Source: Erythrobacteraceae bacterium WH01K (GTDB lineage: Bacteria; Pseudomonadota; Alphaproteobacteria; Sphingomonadales; Sphingomonadaceae). From it: a DNA stretch of 64,000 bases. Positions within the stretch are counted from its first letter, which is position 1. Each line of letters starts with the position of its first letter. Position numbers and translations under genes: made by a program. The DNA lies in the NCBI GenBank assembly GCA_027941995.1, contig CP115966.1, positions 1,178,001 through 1,242,000 of the forward strand. The letters are read 5' to 3'. The notes under the pieces are model-generated. The model was not told the DNA's origin. It searched no databases and saw nothing but the letters and a program-made list of their open reading frames with translations. This document shows positions 45,735-54,451 of this stretch, piece after piece.

Positions 45735-46652
45735 TTGGCCACATCCATATTGCTGATCGTTGCCGGCCTCATCGGTCTGGCCCTGGGGGGTGAATTGCTG
45801 GTGCGCGGTGCCGTCGGTATTGCCAAGGCAATGGGCCTGTCCAACCTGCTGACCGGCGTCATCATCGTTGGCATGGCGACTTCGATGCCCGAACTGGTCA
45901 CCAGCGTCGAAGCGGCGCGAGCCGGCTCGCCCGAGATCGCCTGGGGCAATATCGTCGGGTCGAACATTTCGAACACGCTGCTGATCCTTGGGGCGACCGC
46001 ATTGGTTGCGCCGATCGTCCTGACCGGCCTGGGGCGGCGCGACGCCGCCGTGGCGCTGGGGGCGACCGCCATCCTGGTGGGACTGGCGTTCTGGCAGACG
46101 GGCGCGCTCTGGATCGGTGCGGCGCTGCTTGCCTTACTGGTGATCTATATTGTCTGGCGGTTGAATCATCCCCGCATCGCGGACGAGGAGGAGGATGTCA
46201 CCATCCCCAAACTGCCGATTGCCATCGTCCTGTTCGTGGCGGGCCTTGCCGCACTGGTCTTCGGCGGTGGCTGGCTGGTCGACGGGGCGATAGCAGTCGC
46301 CACGGTCGCAGGCGTGAGCGAGACGGTGATCGGGCTGACGGTCGTGGCCATCGGCACTTCGCTGCCGGAACTCGCCGCATCGGTCGCGGCAGCTTTCCGC
46401 GGGAAACCCGGCCTCGCGATCGGGAATGTCGTGGGCAGCAACATCTACAACATCTTGCTGATCGGCGGGGCTACGATGCTGATGGCCCCGGTGGCTCTGC
46501 CGCGCGAAATCCTTGGAACACAGAGCGCGATCCTGTTCGCGTCTGCCGTGGCGCTGTGGGCATTGCTGTGGGCCGGCAAGACGATCGGACGCGTGATGGG
46601 CGGCGTGCTACTGGCCGCGTTCACAGCCTACGTCATCGCCACACTGCTTTGA
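45735..46652 (+). CDS. Calcium/sodium antiporter (CaCA family)
   Basis: 305 residues, about ten membrane helices. The two inverted alpha repeats carry the ion-binding motifs ATSMPELVTSVEAA with GNIVGSNISNTLLILG, and GTSLPELAASVAAA with GNVVGSNIYNILLIGG. It moves Ca2+ (or other cation) out in exchange for Na+ or H+. Start is a TTG at 45735 (alternative TTG at 45750); the ribosome-binding site is weak (GAGAGA). Ends about 230 bp before ccrM. Confidence 0.9.
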   Translation: MATSILLIVAGLIGLALGGELLVRGAVGIAKAMGLSNLLTGVIIVGMATSMPELVTSVEAARAGSPEIAWGNIVGSNISNTLLILGATALVAPIVLTGLGRRDAAVALGATAILVGLAFWQTGALWIGAALLALLVIYIVWRLNHPRIADEEEDVTIPKLPIAIVLFVAGLAALVFGGGWLVDGAIAVATVAGVSETVIGLTVVAIGTSLPELAASVAAAFRGKPGLAIGNVVGSNIYNILLIGGATMLMAPVALPREILGTQSAILFASAVALWALLWAGKTIGRVMGGVLLAAFTAYVIATLL

Positions 46653-46813
46653 ACGTCCTGTCGAAGAGGCAGGCGCAACAGCGTTAACGCGCTGGCGCGA
46701 GTCTTTTGCGCCACACCCCATCATGGTGAGTCCGGCGAAAGTGCGCGGACTCAATATCTTGTGCCGGACACCATCTGTTCCCCCGAGCTTACGCCGAAGT
46801 AACCATCTCCGTT

Positions 46814-46819
46814 TATAAT
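46814..46819 (+). promoter_or_regulatory. Perfect -10 hexamer of the ccrM promoter
   Basis: TATAAT at 46814-46819, with a poor -35 at 46789-46794 (spacing 19), so the promoter probably needs an activator. Expected start site near 46826, giving a leader of about 60 bases that contains two GANTC sites and the DnaA box. Confidence 0.6.
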
Positions 46820-46854
46820 TGCTCCCTTGACGCGGAGTCCACTTGGACTCACCC

Positions 46855-46863
46855 TGTGGATAA
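46855..46863 (-). promoter_or_regulatory. DnaA box in the ccrM leader
   Basis: TGTGGATAA (minus strand TTATCCACA) exactly matches the TTATNCACA consensus. Given the base composition an exact match is unlikely by chance in so short an interval. It ends 21 bases before the ccrM ATG. Confidence 0.6.
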
Positions 46864-48039
<1,176 letters not shown>

Positions 48040-48054
48040 CGCAGGTAGAGTTCT

Positions 48055-48726
48055 CTACCACTCCTCGCGCACCAGGCTGTCGCCGGAGACGCCGCGCGCT
48101 TTCAGCAGCGTGCTGACGTCGTCCTCCATCGGCGACGGGCCGCACAGGTAGAAAAGTCCGTCCAGGTCGAGCCCGGCCTGCTCGAGATACTCGGCATCGA
48201 CCCTGCCGTGACAGGTGCCTTCCGTATTCTCGTCGCTCAGCTGCAGGTCGAGCCTCAGGCCCGGCATCCGCTCCAGTTCCTCGCGCAGGATGATGTCTTT
48301 CTCGCACGAGTTGGAGAAGATCAGGCGATAGCCATCGAGCGTCCCGTCCTTCGCCTGCCGCGCGCGCAGGATGGAAAGGAACGGCGTCAGCCCGGCGCCG
48401 CCCGCGATGATGGTGCCCGGCCCCTTGTCCTCGATCGCGCCCCACGGGTCCTCGAGAATGACCTTCTCACCGCCTTCCATCTGGCCGACCTGTTCGGTCA
48501 CCCCGTCATGCGAGGGGTAGGACTTGATGGTGAACTGCAGGTGCTCGGCTTGCGGCAGCGAGGTGAAGGTGAAGGGGCGTTTCTCATCGCGCCAGCCGTC
48601 GCGGTCGAGCGCGAAATCGGTCGCCTGTCCGGGCTTGAAATCGTATCCGTCCGGCCGGTCGAAGGTCAGCTCGTTCACATTATGCGTGATGGCGCGCATG
48701 CTTTTCAACGTGAGATGGTGGGACAT
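48055..48726 (-). CDS. Ferredoxin--NAD(P)+ reductase-like flavoprotein
   Basis: 223 residues. FAD-binding domain with RPFTFTS (RxYSxxS-type) and GxxT, then NAD domain GGAGLTPFLSILRAR and FSNSCEKDI and YLCGPSPMEDDV. No 2Fe-2S domain is attached, so it is a stand-alone reductase. Electron partner unknown, although ferredoxin fdx is far away at 35.5 kb. Start ATG at 48726; convergent with ccrM with only 15 bp between and no clear terminator. Confidence 0.87.
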   Translation of the reverse strand: MSHHLTLKSMRAITHNVNELTFDRPDGYDFKPGQATDFALDRDGWRDEKRPFTFTSLPQAEHLQFTIKSYPSHDGVTEQVGQMEGGEKVILEDPWGAIEDKGPGTIIAGGAGLTPFLSILRARQAKDGTLDGYRLIFSNSCEKDIILREELERMPGLRLDLQLSDENTEGTCHGRVDAEYLEQAGLDLDGLFYLCGPSPMEDDVSTLLKARGVSGDSLVREEW

Positions 48727-48843
48727 GGCGTTTCCTCGGGGCTTTCGTGCACGCCGGGCGCGCATGGGACTTGTCATGGGGAATGAGCAGCCGGTCGCGG
48801 CGGTTCCCCGTCGCGGCGAACTTCCGGAAAGTGGCTCGCCGCC

Positions 48844-50001
48844 ATGTTGCGCGCGGCGGGCTTTGCCGTAAGACCGTTCGCCATGCCGCAGCACGCCTCC
48901 CGCTCCGTCTATATCCGTCCGATCGGATTTGCGCCCGGTCCCCAGAGCGAGGAGGGCGATACGGTCCGGCTCGCAGGCGGGATGATCTATGCGCATCGCT
49001 TCGCGGTGATCGTCCGGGAGAACGGATCGGTCACCGAGCGCCGAACCTGCTCGCCCGCCATGATGCCGGACACACTGGAACGCCTGCCGGAAGACCTCGC
49101 GGCCGAGGGCGCGCTGCAGTGGTCCAACCTGACGCTTGCGCATCCGCCGCTGGAACTGGGGGAGCGCACGATCCGGCTCGACCAGCCGCAGGTCATGGGC
49201 ATCCTCAATGTCACACCCGACAGCTTCAGCGATGGCGGCGCCTTCCTGGACGATCCGAATGTGGGAAGGGCCCATGCGGCGCAAATGCTGGAGGCCGGGG
49301 CGGCACTGATCGACATCGGCGGGGAAAGCACGCGGCCGGGCGCACAGGCCGTGCTGGAGCAGGACGAGATCGCGCGCATCCTTCCCGCCGTCGAATACAC
49401 GGCCGCGATGGGCGGCGCGGTCAGCATCGATACGAGACGTGCCGAGGTAATGCAGGCGGCGCTCGATGCGGGAGCGTCGCTGGTCAACGATGTATCGGGC
49501 CTGCGCTACGATCCGCGCGCGCCGGAACTGGTCGCGGCCCGCGGCTGTCCGGTCGTGCTGATGCATGCAGGGGACGGCACGGACTTGCACCAGAAAGCAG
49601 GGGAGAGTGCGGTATTCGATGTGTTCGACGCCCTTCGCACCATTCGGGACGACGCGGTGGCGGCAGGCATCGCGCCCGAGCGGATCGTGCTCGACCCCGG
49701 TATCGGTTTCGGCAAGCAGGTGGCGGACAATCTGGCTTTGATAAACGCGCTGCCGCTGTTCCATGCGCTCGGCCATCCCCTGTTGCTGGGGGCCAGTCGC
49801 AAGCGGATGATCGGCGCGCTCAGCCACGAAGCCCCGGTCGAAAAACGCCTCGGCGGCAGCATCGCGCTGGCGCTGGCAGGAATGAATGCCGGCGTCCAGA
49901 TGCTGCGCGTTCACGATGTCGCGGAGACGGTGCAGGCACGCAATGTTTGGCGCGGCCTGCGCGATGCCGCCCTGACCGATTTCGCCGATCTGCCCGCCTG
50001 A
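48844..50001 (+). CDS. folP: Dihydropteroate synthase
   Basis: 385 residues, about 100 longer than the usual enzyme owing to an N-terminal extension (about 1-115) whose role I do not recognise. The catalytic barrel starts at VMGILNVTPDSFSDGG, then LIDIGGESTRPGAQ, ND-S (VNDVSGLRYD) and VLDPGIGFGK. Condenses hydroxymethyl-dihydropterin pyrophosphate with p-aminobenzoate. Start MLRAAGF at 48844 or MPQHASRS at 48883. It is divergent from the reductase gene across 117 bp. Confidence 0.93.
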   Translation: MLRAAGFAVRPFAMPQHASRSVYIRPIGFAPGPQSEEGDTVRLAGGMIYAHRFAVIVRENGSVTERRTCSPAMMPDTLERLPEDLAAEGALQWSNLTLAHPPLELGERTIRLDQPQVMGILNVTPDSFSDGGAFLDDPNVGRAHAAQMLEAGAALIDIGGESTRPGAQAVLEQDEIARILPAVEYTAAMGGAVSIDTRRAEVMQAALDAGASLVNDVSGLRYDPRAPELVAARGCPVVLMHAGDGTDLHQKAGESAVFDVFDALRTIRDDAVAAGIAPERIVLDPGIGFGKQVADNLALINALPLFHALGHPLLLGASRKRMIGALSHEAPVEKRLGGSIALALAGMNAGVQMLRVHDVAETVQARNVWRGLRDAALTDFADLPA

Positions 50002-50101
50002 TTTCCGTGCGGATGACAGGGGGTCGCAATCCCGTCATAGAAGACCGCCAAGGGCCACTGCCTGCACCACGATGACAAAACGACTGCACGAGGATTAACC
50101 G

Positions 50102-51343
50102 ATGAACGCCCGCAAGACCCTGCTCGCCGCCGCCCTTCCGTTGATGGCAGGCGCGCTCGCGCATGCCCCGCTTGCCGCGCAGGACGGCGATGTCACGGTC
50201 GGGCCCGGCTCCTTCCTCGAAGGGTATTACGCGGCGCTGAAATCGCGCGTGGAAATGCCCGTGGCCCCTCCGGGCGCGCCCCTGCCGTCGACCGCCGCCA
50301 TGATAGAACGGATCGCCTTCGGCAGCTGCAACCACCAGTCGCGCAGCCAGCATATGTGGGCGCAGATCGAGGCGACGAACCCCGACTTGTTCCTGCTGAT
50401 CGGCGACAATGTCTATGGCGACACCAACTGGTCGGGCGATGCCGCGCTGAAGACGCTTCGCGATGCCTATGCCGCGCAGTCCGACCATCCCGAATTCCAG
50501 CAGTTCCGGGCACGGGTCCCGATGATGACGTCGTGGGACGACCATGATTTCGGCTTCAACGATGGCGGCGCGGCCTTCGCCTTTCGCGGCTTTGCGGAGG
50601 ATATCTACGAAACCTATTGGGGCAGTTCGGCAGAAGTGCGCGCGCGCCCCGGCGTCTATGAGAGCCGGATGTTCGGGCAGGGCGATCGCCGGGTCCAGCT
50701 GATCATGCTGGATACGCGCTATTTCCGGTCCGAGTTCGAGCGGATGCCCTACACGGAAGAACGCCCGCCGCTTGGCCCCTACCAGCCCAGCAATGACGAG
50801 AGCCTGACCATGCTGGGCGACGCGCAGTGGGCCTGGCTCCAGCAGGAACTGGCACGGCCGGCGGACCTGCGGATCGTCGTGTCGTCGATCCAGGTCCTGA
50901 CCGATGCGCACGATTACGAAAGCTGGGAGCAATTGCCGCTCGAGCGCGCTCGTCTTTACGAGATGCTGGGCGCGCGGGCTGACAGCGAATTGCTGCTGCT
51001 GTCGGGCGACCGGCACGCAGGCGGCATCTATCGTTCCGGGCTTGGCGAAGGCGGCGATCCGCTGTGGGAACTGACCAGCTCTTCCCTTAACCTCGCATTC
51101 GGCACGACGCCGCAGAACACGGCACGCGAGCCCGATCCGCTGCGGGTGACGGACTTCATCGCGGAGGAGAATTTCGGCCTCGTCGAAATCGACTGGGCGG
51201 CGGAGAAGGTAACGCTGTCGCTGCGCGGGGCCGAGGGCGAGATCCGGGCGCAGCAGGACGTGTTCTGGAATGCGCAGACAGCCCCGGCCATGCGCTCGCC
51301 GGACATGATCCCGGGCGCTCAGGACGCGCCGCAGGGCGAGTGA
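50102..51343 (+). CDS. PhoD-like alkaline phosphatase/phosphodiesterase, exported
   Basis: 413 residues. Signal peptide MNARKTLLAAALPLMAGALA. PhoD-type metallophosphatase motifs in order: FGSCNHQS, LIGDNVYGD, SWDDHDFGFND, LDTRYFR, and the C-terminal SGDRHAGGIY. PhoD enzymes are Ca/Fe-dependent and act on phosphate esters in the periplasm. It is a single gene after folP (about 100 bp), convergent with the SDR gene. No pho box is visible by eye. Confidence 0.9.
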   Translation: MNARKTLLAAALPLMAGALAHAPLAAQDGDVTVGPGSFLEGYYAALKSRVEMPVAPPGAPLPSTAAMIERIAFGSCNHQSRSQHMWAQIEATNPDLFLLIGDNVYGDTNWSGDAALKTLRDAYAAQSDHPEFQQFRARVPMMTSWDDHDFGFNDGGAAFAFRGFAEDIYETYWGSSAEVRARPGVYESRMFGQGDRRVQLIMLDTRYFRSEFERMPYTEERPPLGPYQPSNDESLTMLGDAQWAWLQQELARPADLRIVVSSIQVLTDAHDYESWEQLPLERARLYEMLGARADSELLLLSGDRHAGGIYRSGLGEGGDPLWELTSSSLNLAFGTTPQNTAREPDPLRVTDFIAEENFGLVEIDWAAEKVTLSLRGAEGEIRAQQDVFWNAQTAPAMRSPDMIPGAQDAPQGE

Positions 51344-51359
51344 TTTTCCGTCTGATTGC

Positions 51360-52121
51360 CTAGAGGGAGTAGCCGCCGTCGGTCACCATCACCTCGCCGG
51401 TGATGTTGGCGGCGGCGCCCGACAGCAGGAAGCCGATCTGCGCTGCCAGCTCGTCCGGCGTGGCGAAACGGCCGCGAGGCGTGCCGATGGCCATCGCCTT
51501 CAGCGTGGCGTCGCGTCCGTTTTTCTTCACCGCGGCCTGGAACTGCGGAGAGCCGTTCCAGATCGCCGTGTCGCCCCCGCCCGGGGCAACGGCATTCACG
51601 CGGATACCGTCTGCGGCCCCTTCCAGTGCCGCAATGCGGGCCATGTGGGCAACGCCCGCTTTCGCAACGCCATAGGCGCCGATGCCGGCCACGGCCTTCA
51701 GGCCGGTGACGGACGCAACGACCACGGCCGATCCGCCGCCACGCCGCTTCATCGCGTGCATGGCATAGCTCAGGGTCAGGAATGCACCGTCGAGATTGAC
51801 GGTCATGACGCGGCGCCATTCCTCCAGCGTCTGATCGGCGACCGTGCCGGCCCCGCCGACACCGGCATTGACGATGGCAACGTCGATTTCCGGATGACTT
51901 TCGTCCAACCGCTGCCAGAGCGCCTCGTCGGCGACGCTGCCGACAATACGGTCGGTTTCGCAGGACAGGTCGAGCGCATTCAGCGCATCGCCATCCGTGT
52001 CGATCAGGACGAGGCGCCCGGCGCCCCCCGCATCGAGCCAGCGCGCGCATGCCGCACCGATACCCGAGGCGGCTCCGGTGACGAGCGCGGTCTGTCCAGT
52101 GAAATCGTGTCCGTTTGTCAT
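51360..52121 (-). CDS. SDR family oxidoreductase (3-oxoacyl-ACP reductase-like)
   Basis: 253 residues. Classical SDR: TGAASGIGAACARWL, NAGVGGAG, catalytic Ser in VVASVTGLKAV, YGVAK with Tyr and Lys, and C-terminal GEVMVTDGGYSL. Cofactor acid after the second strand (LIDTDGD) suggests NAD preference. Unlike the SDR at 44.8 kb this is the compact form. The partner gene at 52202 is leftward. Substrate unknown. Confidence 0.9.
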   Translation of the reverse strand: MTNGHDFTGQTALVTGAASGIGAACARWLDAGGAGRLVLIDTDGDALNALDLSCETDRIVGSVADEALWQRLDESHPEIDVAIVNAGVGGAGTVADQTLEEWRRVMTVNLDGAFLTLSYAMHAMKRRGGGSAVVVASVTGLKAVAGIGAYGVAKAGVAHMARIAALEGAADGIRVNAVAPGGGDTAIWNGSPQFQAAVKKNGRDATLKAMAIGTPRGRFATPDELAAQIGFLLSGAAANITGEVMVTDGGYSL

Positions 52122-52201
52122 GCGGGCGGCGCTAGAGCCGCGCCGCAGGCGTGTCGAGAGAGGCTACACGGAAAAAGGCCGGGCGGGGCCGGTCAATCCG
52201 T

Positions 52202-52651
52202 TCAGCCGGGTGTCCGGGCGGTGTCGCTGCCTTCGCTGCCCGGTGCGCGCCCGATACGCTGCATCAGGGCGGCGAGCGTATTGCCGATCCACTGCTCGTC
52301 GACTTCGGAGAAGGGCGCGTGGATGGGCCGCTCCTGCGCGACCGGATAGGGGCTGCGCTCGATCGCCCCGATCGAGATGACGGCATGGGCGCGGTCGAGG
52401 GCGACGCCCAGACCGGCCACCCGCTTGCCATGCACCTTGATCACGAAGCGCTTGGCCTCTGCCGTGCCGCCTTCCTCGTTGATCTCGATATCGGTCCGGT
52501 CCTCGACCGAGCCGCGCACCAGTTCCACCAGGCGCGCCAGCTTGGGCGCCTCGTCGCGGGTCCAGCGGAACCGCTCGAACTGCTCGGCATCGATCTTGCC
52601 GGACAGTGCGTCGCAGGCTTCCTTGAAGCTGGAATGGGTCATGTCGCTCAT
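52202..52651 (-). CDS. Conserved hypothetical protein
   Basis: 149 residues, no recognised domain, no signal peptide or membrane segment. The sequence has an alpha/beta character (FVIKVHGKRVAGLGVALDRAHAVISI) and an acidic tail (GSEGSDTARTPG). Codon use and GC match neighbours. It lies 43 bp from the stop of the NtrC-type regulator gene, co-directional, so the two may be co-transcribed and the protein could be linked with it, but there is no direct evidence. Confidence 0.6.
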   Translation of the reverse strand: MSDMTHSSFKEACDALSGKIDAEQFERFRWTRDEAPKLARLVELVRGSVEDRTDIEINEEGGTAEAKRFVIKVHGKRVAGLGVALDRAHAVISIGAIERSPYPVAQERPIHAPFSEVDEQWIGNTLAALMQRIGRAPGSEGSDTARTPG

Positions 52652-52693
52652 CGGGCTTCTCCGCAGGTTCGTGTGGCAGGCAAAACCCGAAAC

Positions 52694-54112
52694 CTAGGCG
52701 GCATTGTCGATGCCGAGGTCGGACAGCTTGCGATAAAGGGTGGAGCGCCCGATGCCGAGCCGGCGGGCGACTTCGGTCATCCGTCCGCGATAATGACCGA
52801 TGGCGAGACGGATGACATCGGCCTCGATTTCCTCGAGCGGGCGCAGATTGCCGTCTTCGGTATAGAGCATCACGCCGATGGCTTCGTGCAGGGGCGCGGC
52901 GTTTTCGTCGATCTCGCCGACCAGTTCGGACAGTTGCGGGAAATCGCCGGCGGTCAGCGATTCGCCCTCGCAGAACACGGCAGCGCGGAACAGGACGGTC
53001 TGCAACTGCCGGACATTGCCCGGCCAGTCATAGGCGCACAGCAGCGACAGGGCGCTGTCGGCGAGCGAGAGATGCCTCAGTCCCGGCTGTTCCCCGATGC
53101 GGATCAGGAAATGGCGGGCCAGTGCGCCGATATCGCCGGGTCTCTCGCGCAGCGGCGGCAGGACGATGCGCGTGCCCGTGATCGCCTGTAGAAGGGCCGC
53201 GTCGAAATTGCCGGTCGTGACCAGGTCGTCGAGCGGAAGGTCGCTGGCGGAGAGGATGCGCACGTCCACCTTGAACCCGTGGGTGGCGCCGACGGGTCGC
53301 ACTATGCCCTCGGTAATGACCGAGGCGAGCCGGCCCTGCAGGTCTTTCCCGAGCCGGTCGATCTCGTCGAGGATCAGCGTTCCGCCATCGCAGAACTGGA
53401 TGGCCCCGATCTGCCGGTCGAACGCGCCGGGAAAGGCGCCCGGTTCGTGGCCGAACAATGCGGATTCTATCGAATTGGCCCGAACGCCGCCGACATTCAG
53501 CAGGCGATGCGGCGCCTTGGCACGCGGGCTGGCAGCCAGCATGGCGCGCAGCAGCATTTCCTTGCCCGTTCCGCGCTCGCCTTCAATCAGGACATGGCCG
53601 TGGCCGCGTGCCGTCTTTGCCGCGCGGGCGAGGGAGGTGCGGAATTCGGGCGCGGTTCCGATCATCGAATCGAAGTCGAGCTCGGCGTCGATTTTCTCCG
53701 TCAGGGGCTGCAATTCGTCGCGCGGCGCTTCCTTGCGGGTGGAACTGCGAAGCGCCGTCATCAGGCGATCGGGCGCGACCGGCTTGATCAGGTAGTCGGT
53801 GGCGCCCGCGCGCATCGCTTCCACGGCCAGCAGGGGGCTGGCGCTGGTGGTCAGCATCAGGATCGGCAGCGCAGGACGCCGGGCCTTCAGTTCCTCTATC
53901 AGCGAACAGGCATCGTCGCCCGGCACCCATTGGTCGAGGATGATGGCGGACAATTGCATGCCCTCGCGCGTGCCGAGCGTGGCAATCGCGGTCTCGCTGT
54001 CCTTCACCACGAGCGTACGCCAGCCCTCGCGCGCGGCGAGTGCCGTCACGAGGCGGCTTTGCGCCGGCTCGTCGTCGATCAGCATCAGCAGGCGGGTGTC
54101 GTCCTCGGCCAT
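52694..54112 (-). CDS. NtrC-family response regulator with altered GAFTGA loop
   Basis: 472 residues. Receiver with phospho-Asp60 (AIILDQWVPGDD), AAA+ domain with Walker A GERGTGKE (178-185) and Walker B-like TLILDEIDRL, and a Fis-type HTH (VARRLGIGRSTLYRKLSDLG). The sigma-54 contact loop, normally GAFTGA, reads GAFPGA (225-230, Pro228), so productive sigma-54 activation is doubtful; it may regulate sigma-70 promoters like TyrR-type members. No cognate kinase is adjacent. It is divergent from the cytochrome oxidase subunit gene. Confidence 0.9.
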   Translation of the reverse strand: MAEDDTRLLMLIDDEPAQSRLVTALAAREGWRTLVVKDSETAIATLGTREGMQLSAIILDQWVPGDDACSLIEELKARRPALPILMLTTSASPLLAVEAMRAGATDYLIKPVAPDRLMTALRSSTRKEAPRDELQPLTEKIDAELDFDSMIGTAPEFRTSLARAAKTARGHGHVLIEGERGTGKEMLLRAMLAASPRAKAPHRLLNVGGVRANSIESALFGHEPGAFPGAFDRQIGAIQFCDGGTLILDEIDRLGKDLQGRLASVITEGIVRPVGATHGFKVDVRILSASDLPLDDLVTTGNFDAALLQAITGTRIVLPPLRERPGDIGALARHFLIRIGEQPGLRHLSLADSALSLLCAYDWPGNVRQLQTVLFRAAVFCEGESLTAGDFPQLSELVGEIDENAAPLHEAIGVMLYTEDGNLRPLEEIEADVIRLAIGHYRGRMTEVARRLGIGRSTLYRKLSDLGIDNAA

Positions 54113-54240
54113 CGTTCCCCAAAACCGTCCCAGTGCGGTACAGAAAGGGCGTGATAGGTCGGCGGGGTAAAGTTCGTGTTAAGGCTGAAAAGAAGGTGTG
54201 CCGATCTCGCCGTTCGCAGGGGAAGGGCAGCGGCCGGGAC

Positions 54241-54267
54241 TTGCAGCGCGCGGGGGGTGGATATAGG
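54241..54267 (+). promoter_or_regulatory. Weak promoter candidate for the ctaP/pnt unit
   Basis: TTGCAG (54241-54246) and TATAGG (54262-54267), spacing 15, lie about 60 bp upstream of the small subunit gene in the 212-bp region divergent from the regulator. The match is imperfect; the rest of the region shows no other obvious feature. Confidence 0.3.
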
Positions 54268-54324
54268 ACTTCGCGCAACAGAGTTTTTCGCCGCACAGGC
54301 AATTTATCATTGGAGATCATTCCC

Positions 54325-54447
54325 ATGGCATCGAACGACATGAATGCTGCCAACAGCACCTATTCCAGCTTCATCGCATCGCTGAAGTGGATCCTGCCGC
54401 TGATCGCGGTGATCACGTTTCTCGTCGTTGTCATGATCGCAAGCTGA
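54325..54447 (+). CDS. aa3-type cytochrome c oxidase subunit IV (40 residues)
   Basis: 40 residues. One membrane helix (WILPLIAVITFLVVVMIAS) preceded by NSTYSSFIASLKW, the TYxxF...KW pattern of the tiny bacterial subunit IV of aa3 oxidase, which packs against the catalytic subunits and is not needed for catalysis. It sits directly in front of pntAA with a 4-bp gap. The other oxidase genes are elsewhere. Confidence 0.82.
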   Translation: MASNDMNAANSTYSSFIASLKWILPLIAVITFLVVVMIAS

Positions 54448-54451
54448 TCCG

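Larger units (their letters stand above)
46681..46863 (+). promoter_or_regulatory. ccrM control region: GANTC sites in two dyads, TATAAT and DnaA box
   Basis: Between the antiporter stop and the ccrM ATG lie five GANTC sites: 46699, 46728, 46748, 46835 and 46846 (first bases). Two dyads pair them: GAGTCCG...CGGACTC (46728-46734/46746-46752) and GAGTCCA-CT-TGGACTC (46835-46850). A perfect -10, TATAAT, is at 46814-46819 (weak -35 TTACGC at 46789-46794), which places the second dyad in the transcript leader. GCGTTAACGC (46681-46690) is a palindrome with a CtrA-like core. TGTGGATAA (46855-46863) is a perfect DnaA box on the minus strand. Confidence 0.7.

Noticed and set aside
48727-49914. Extension of the flavin reductase frame upstream across folP
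   Set aside because: The conserved reductase start is at 48726; the upstream part is antisense to folP.
50014-50040. Imperfect hairpin ATGAC...GTCAT between folP and phoD-like gene
   Set aside because: No T run and mismatched arms, so not called as a terminator.
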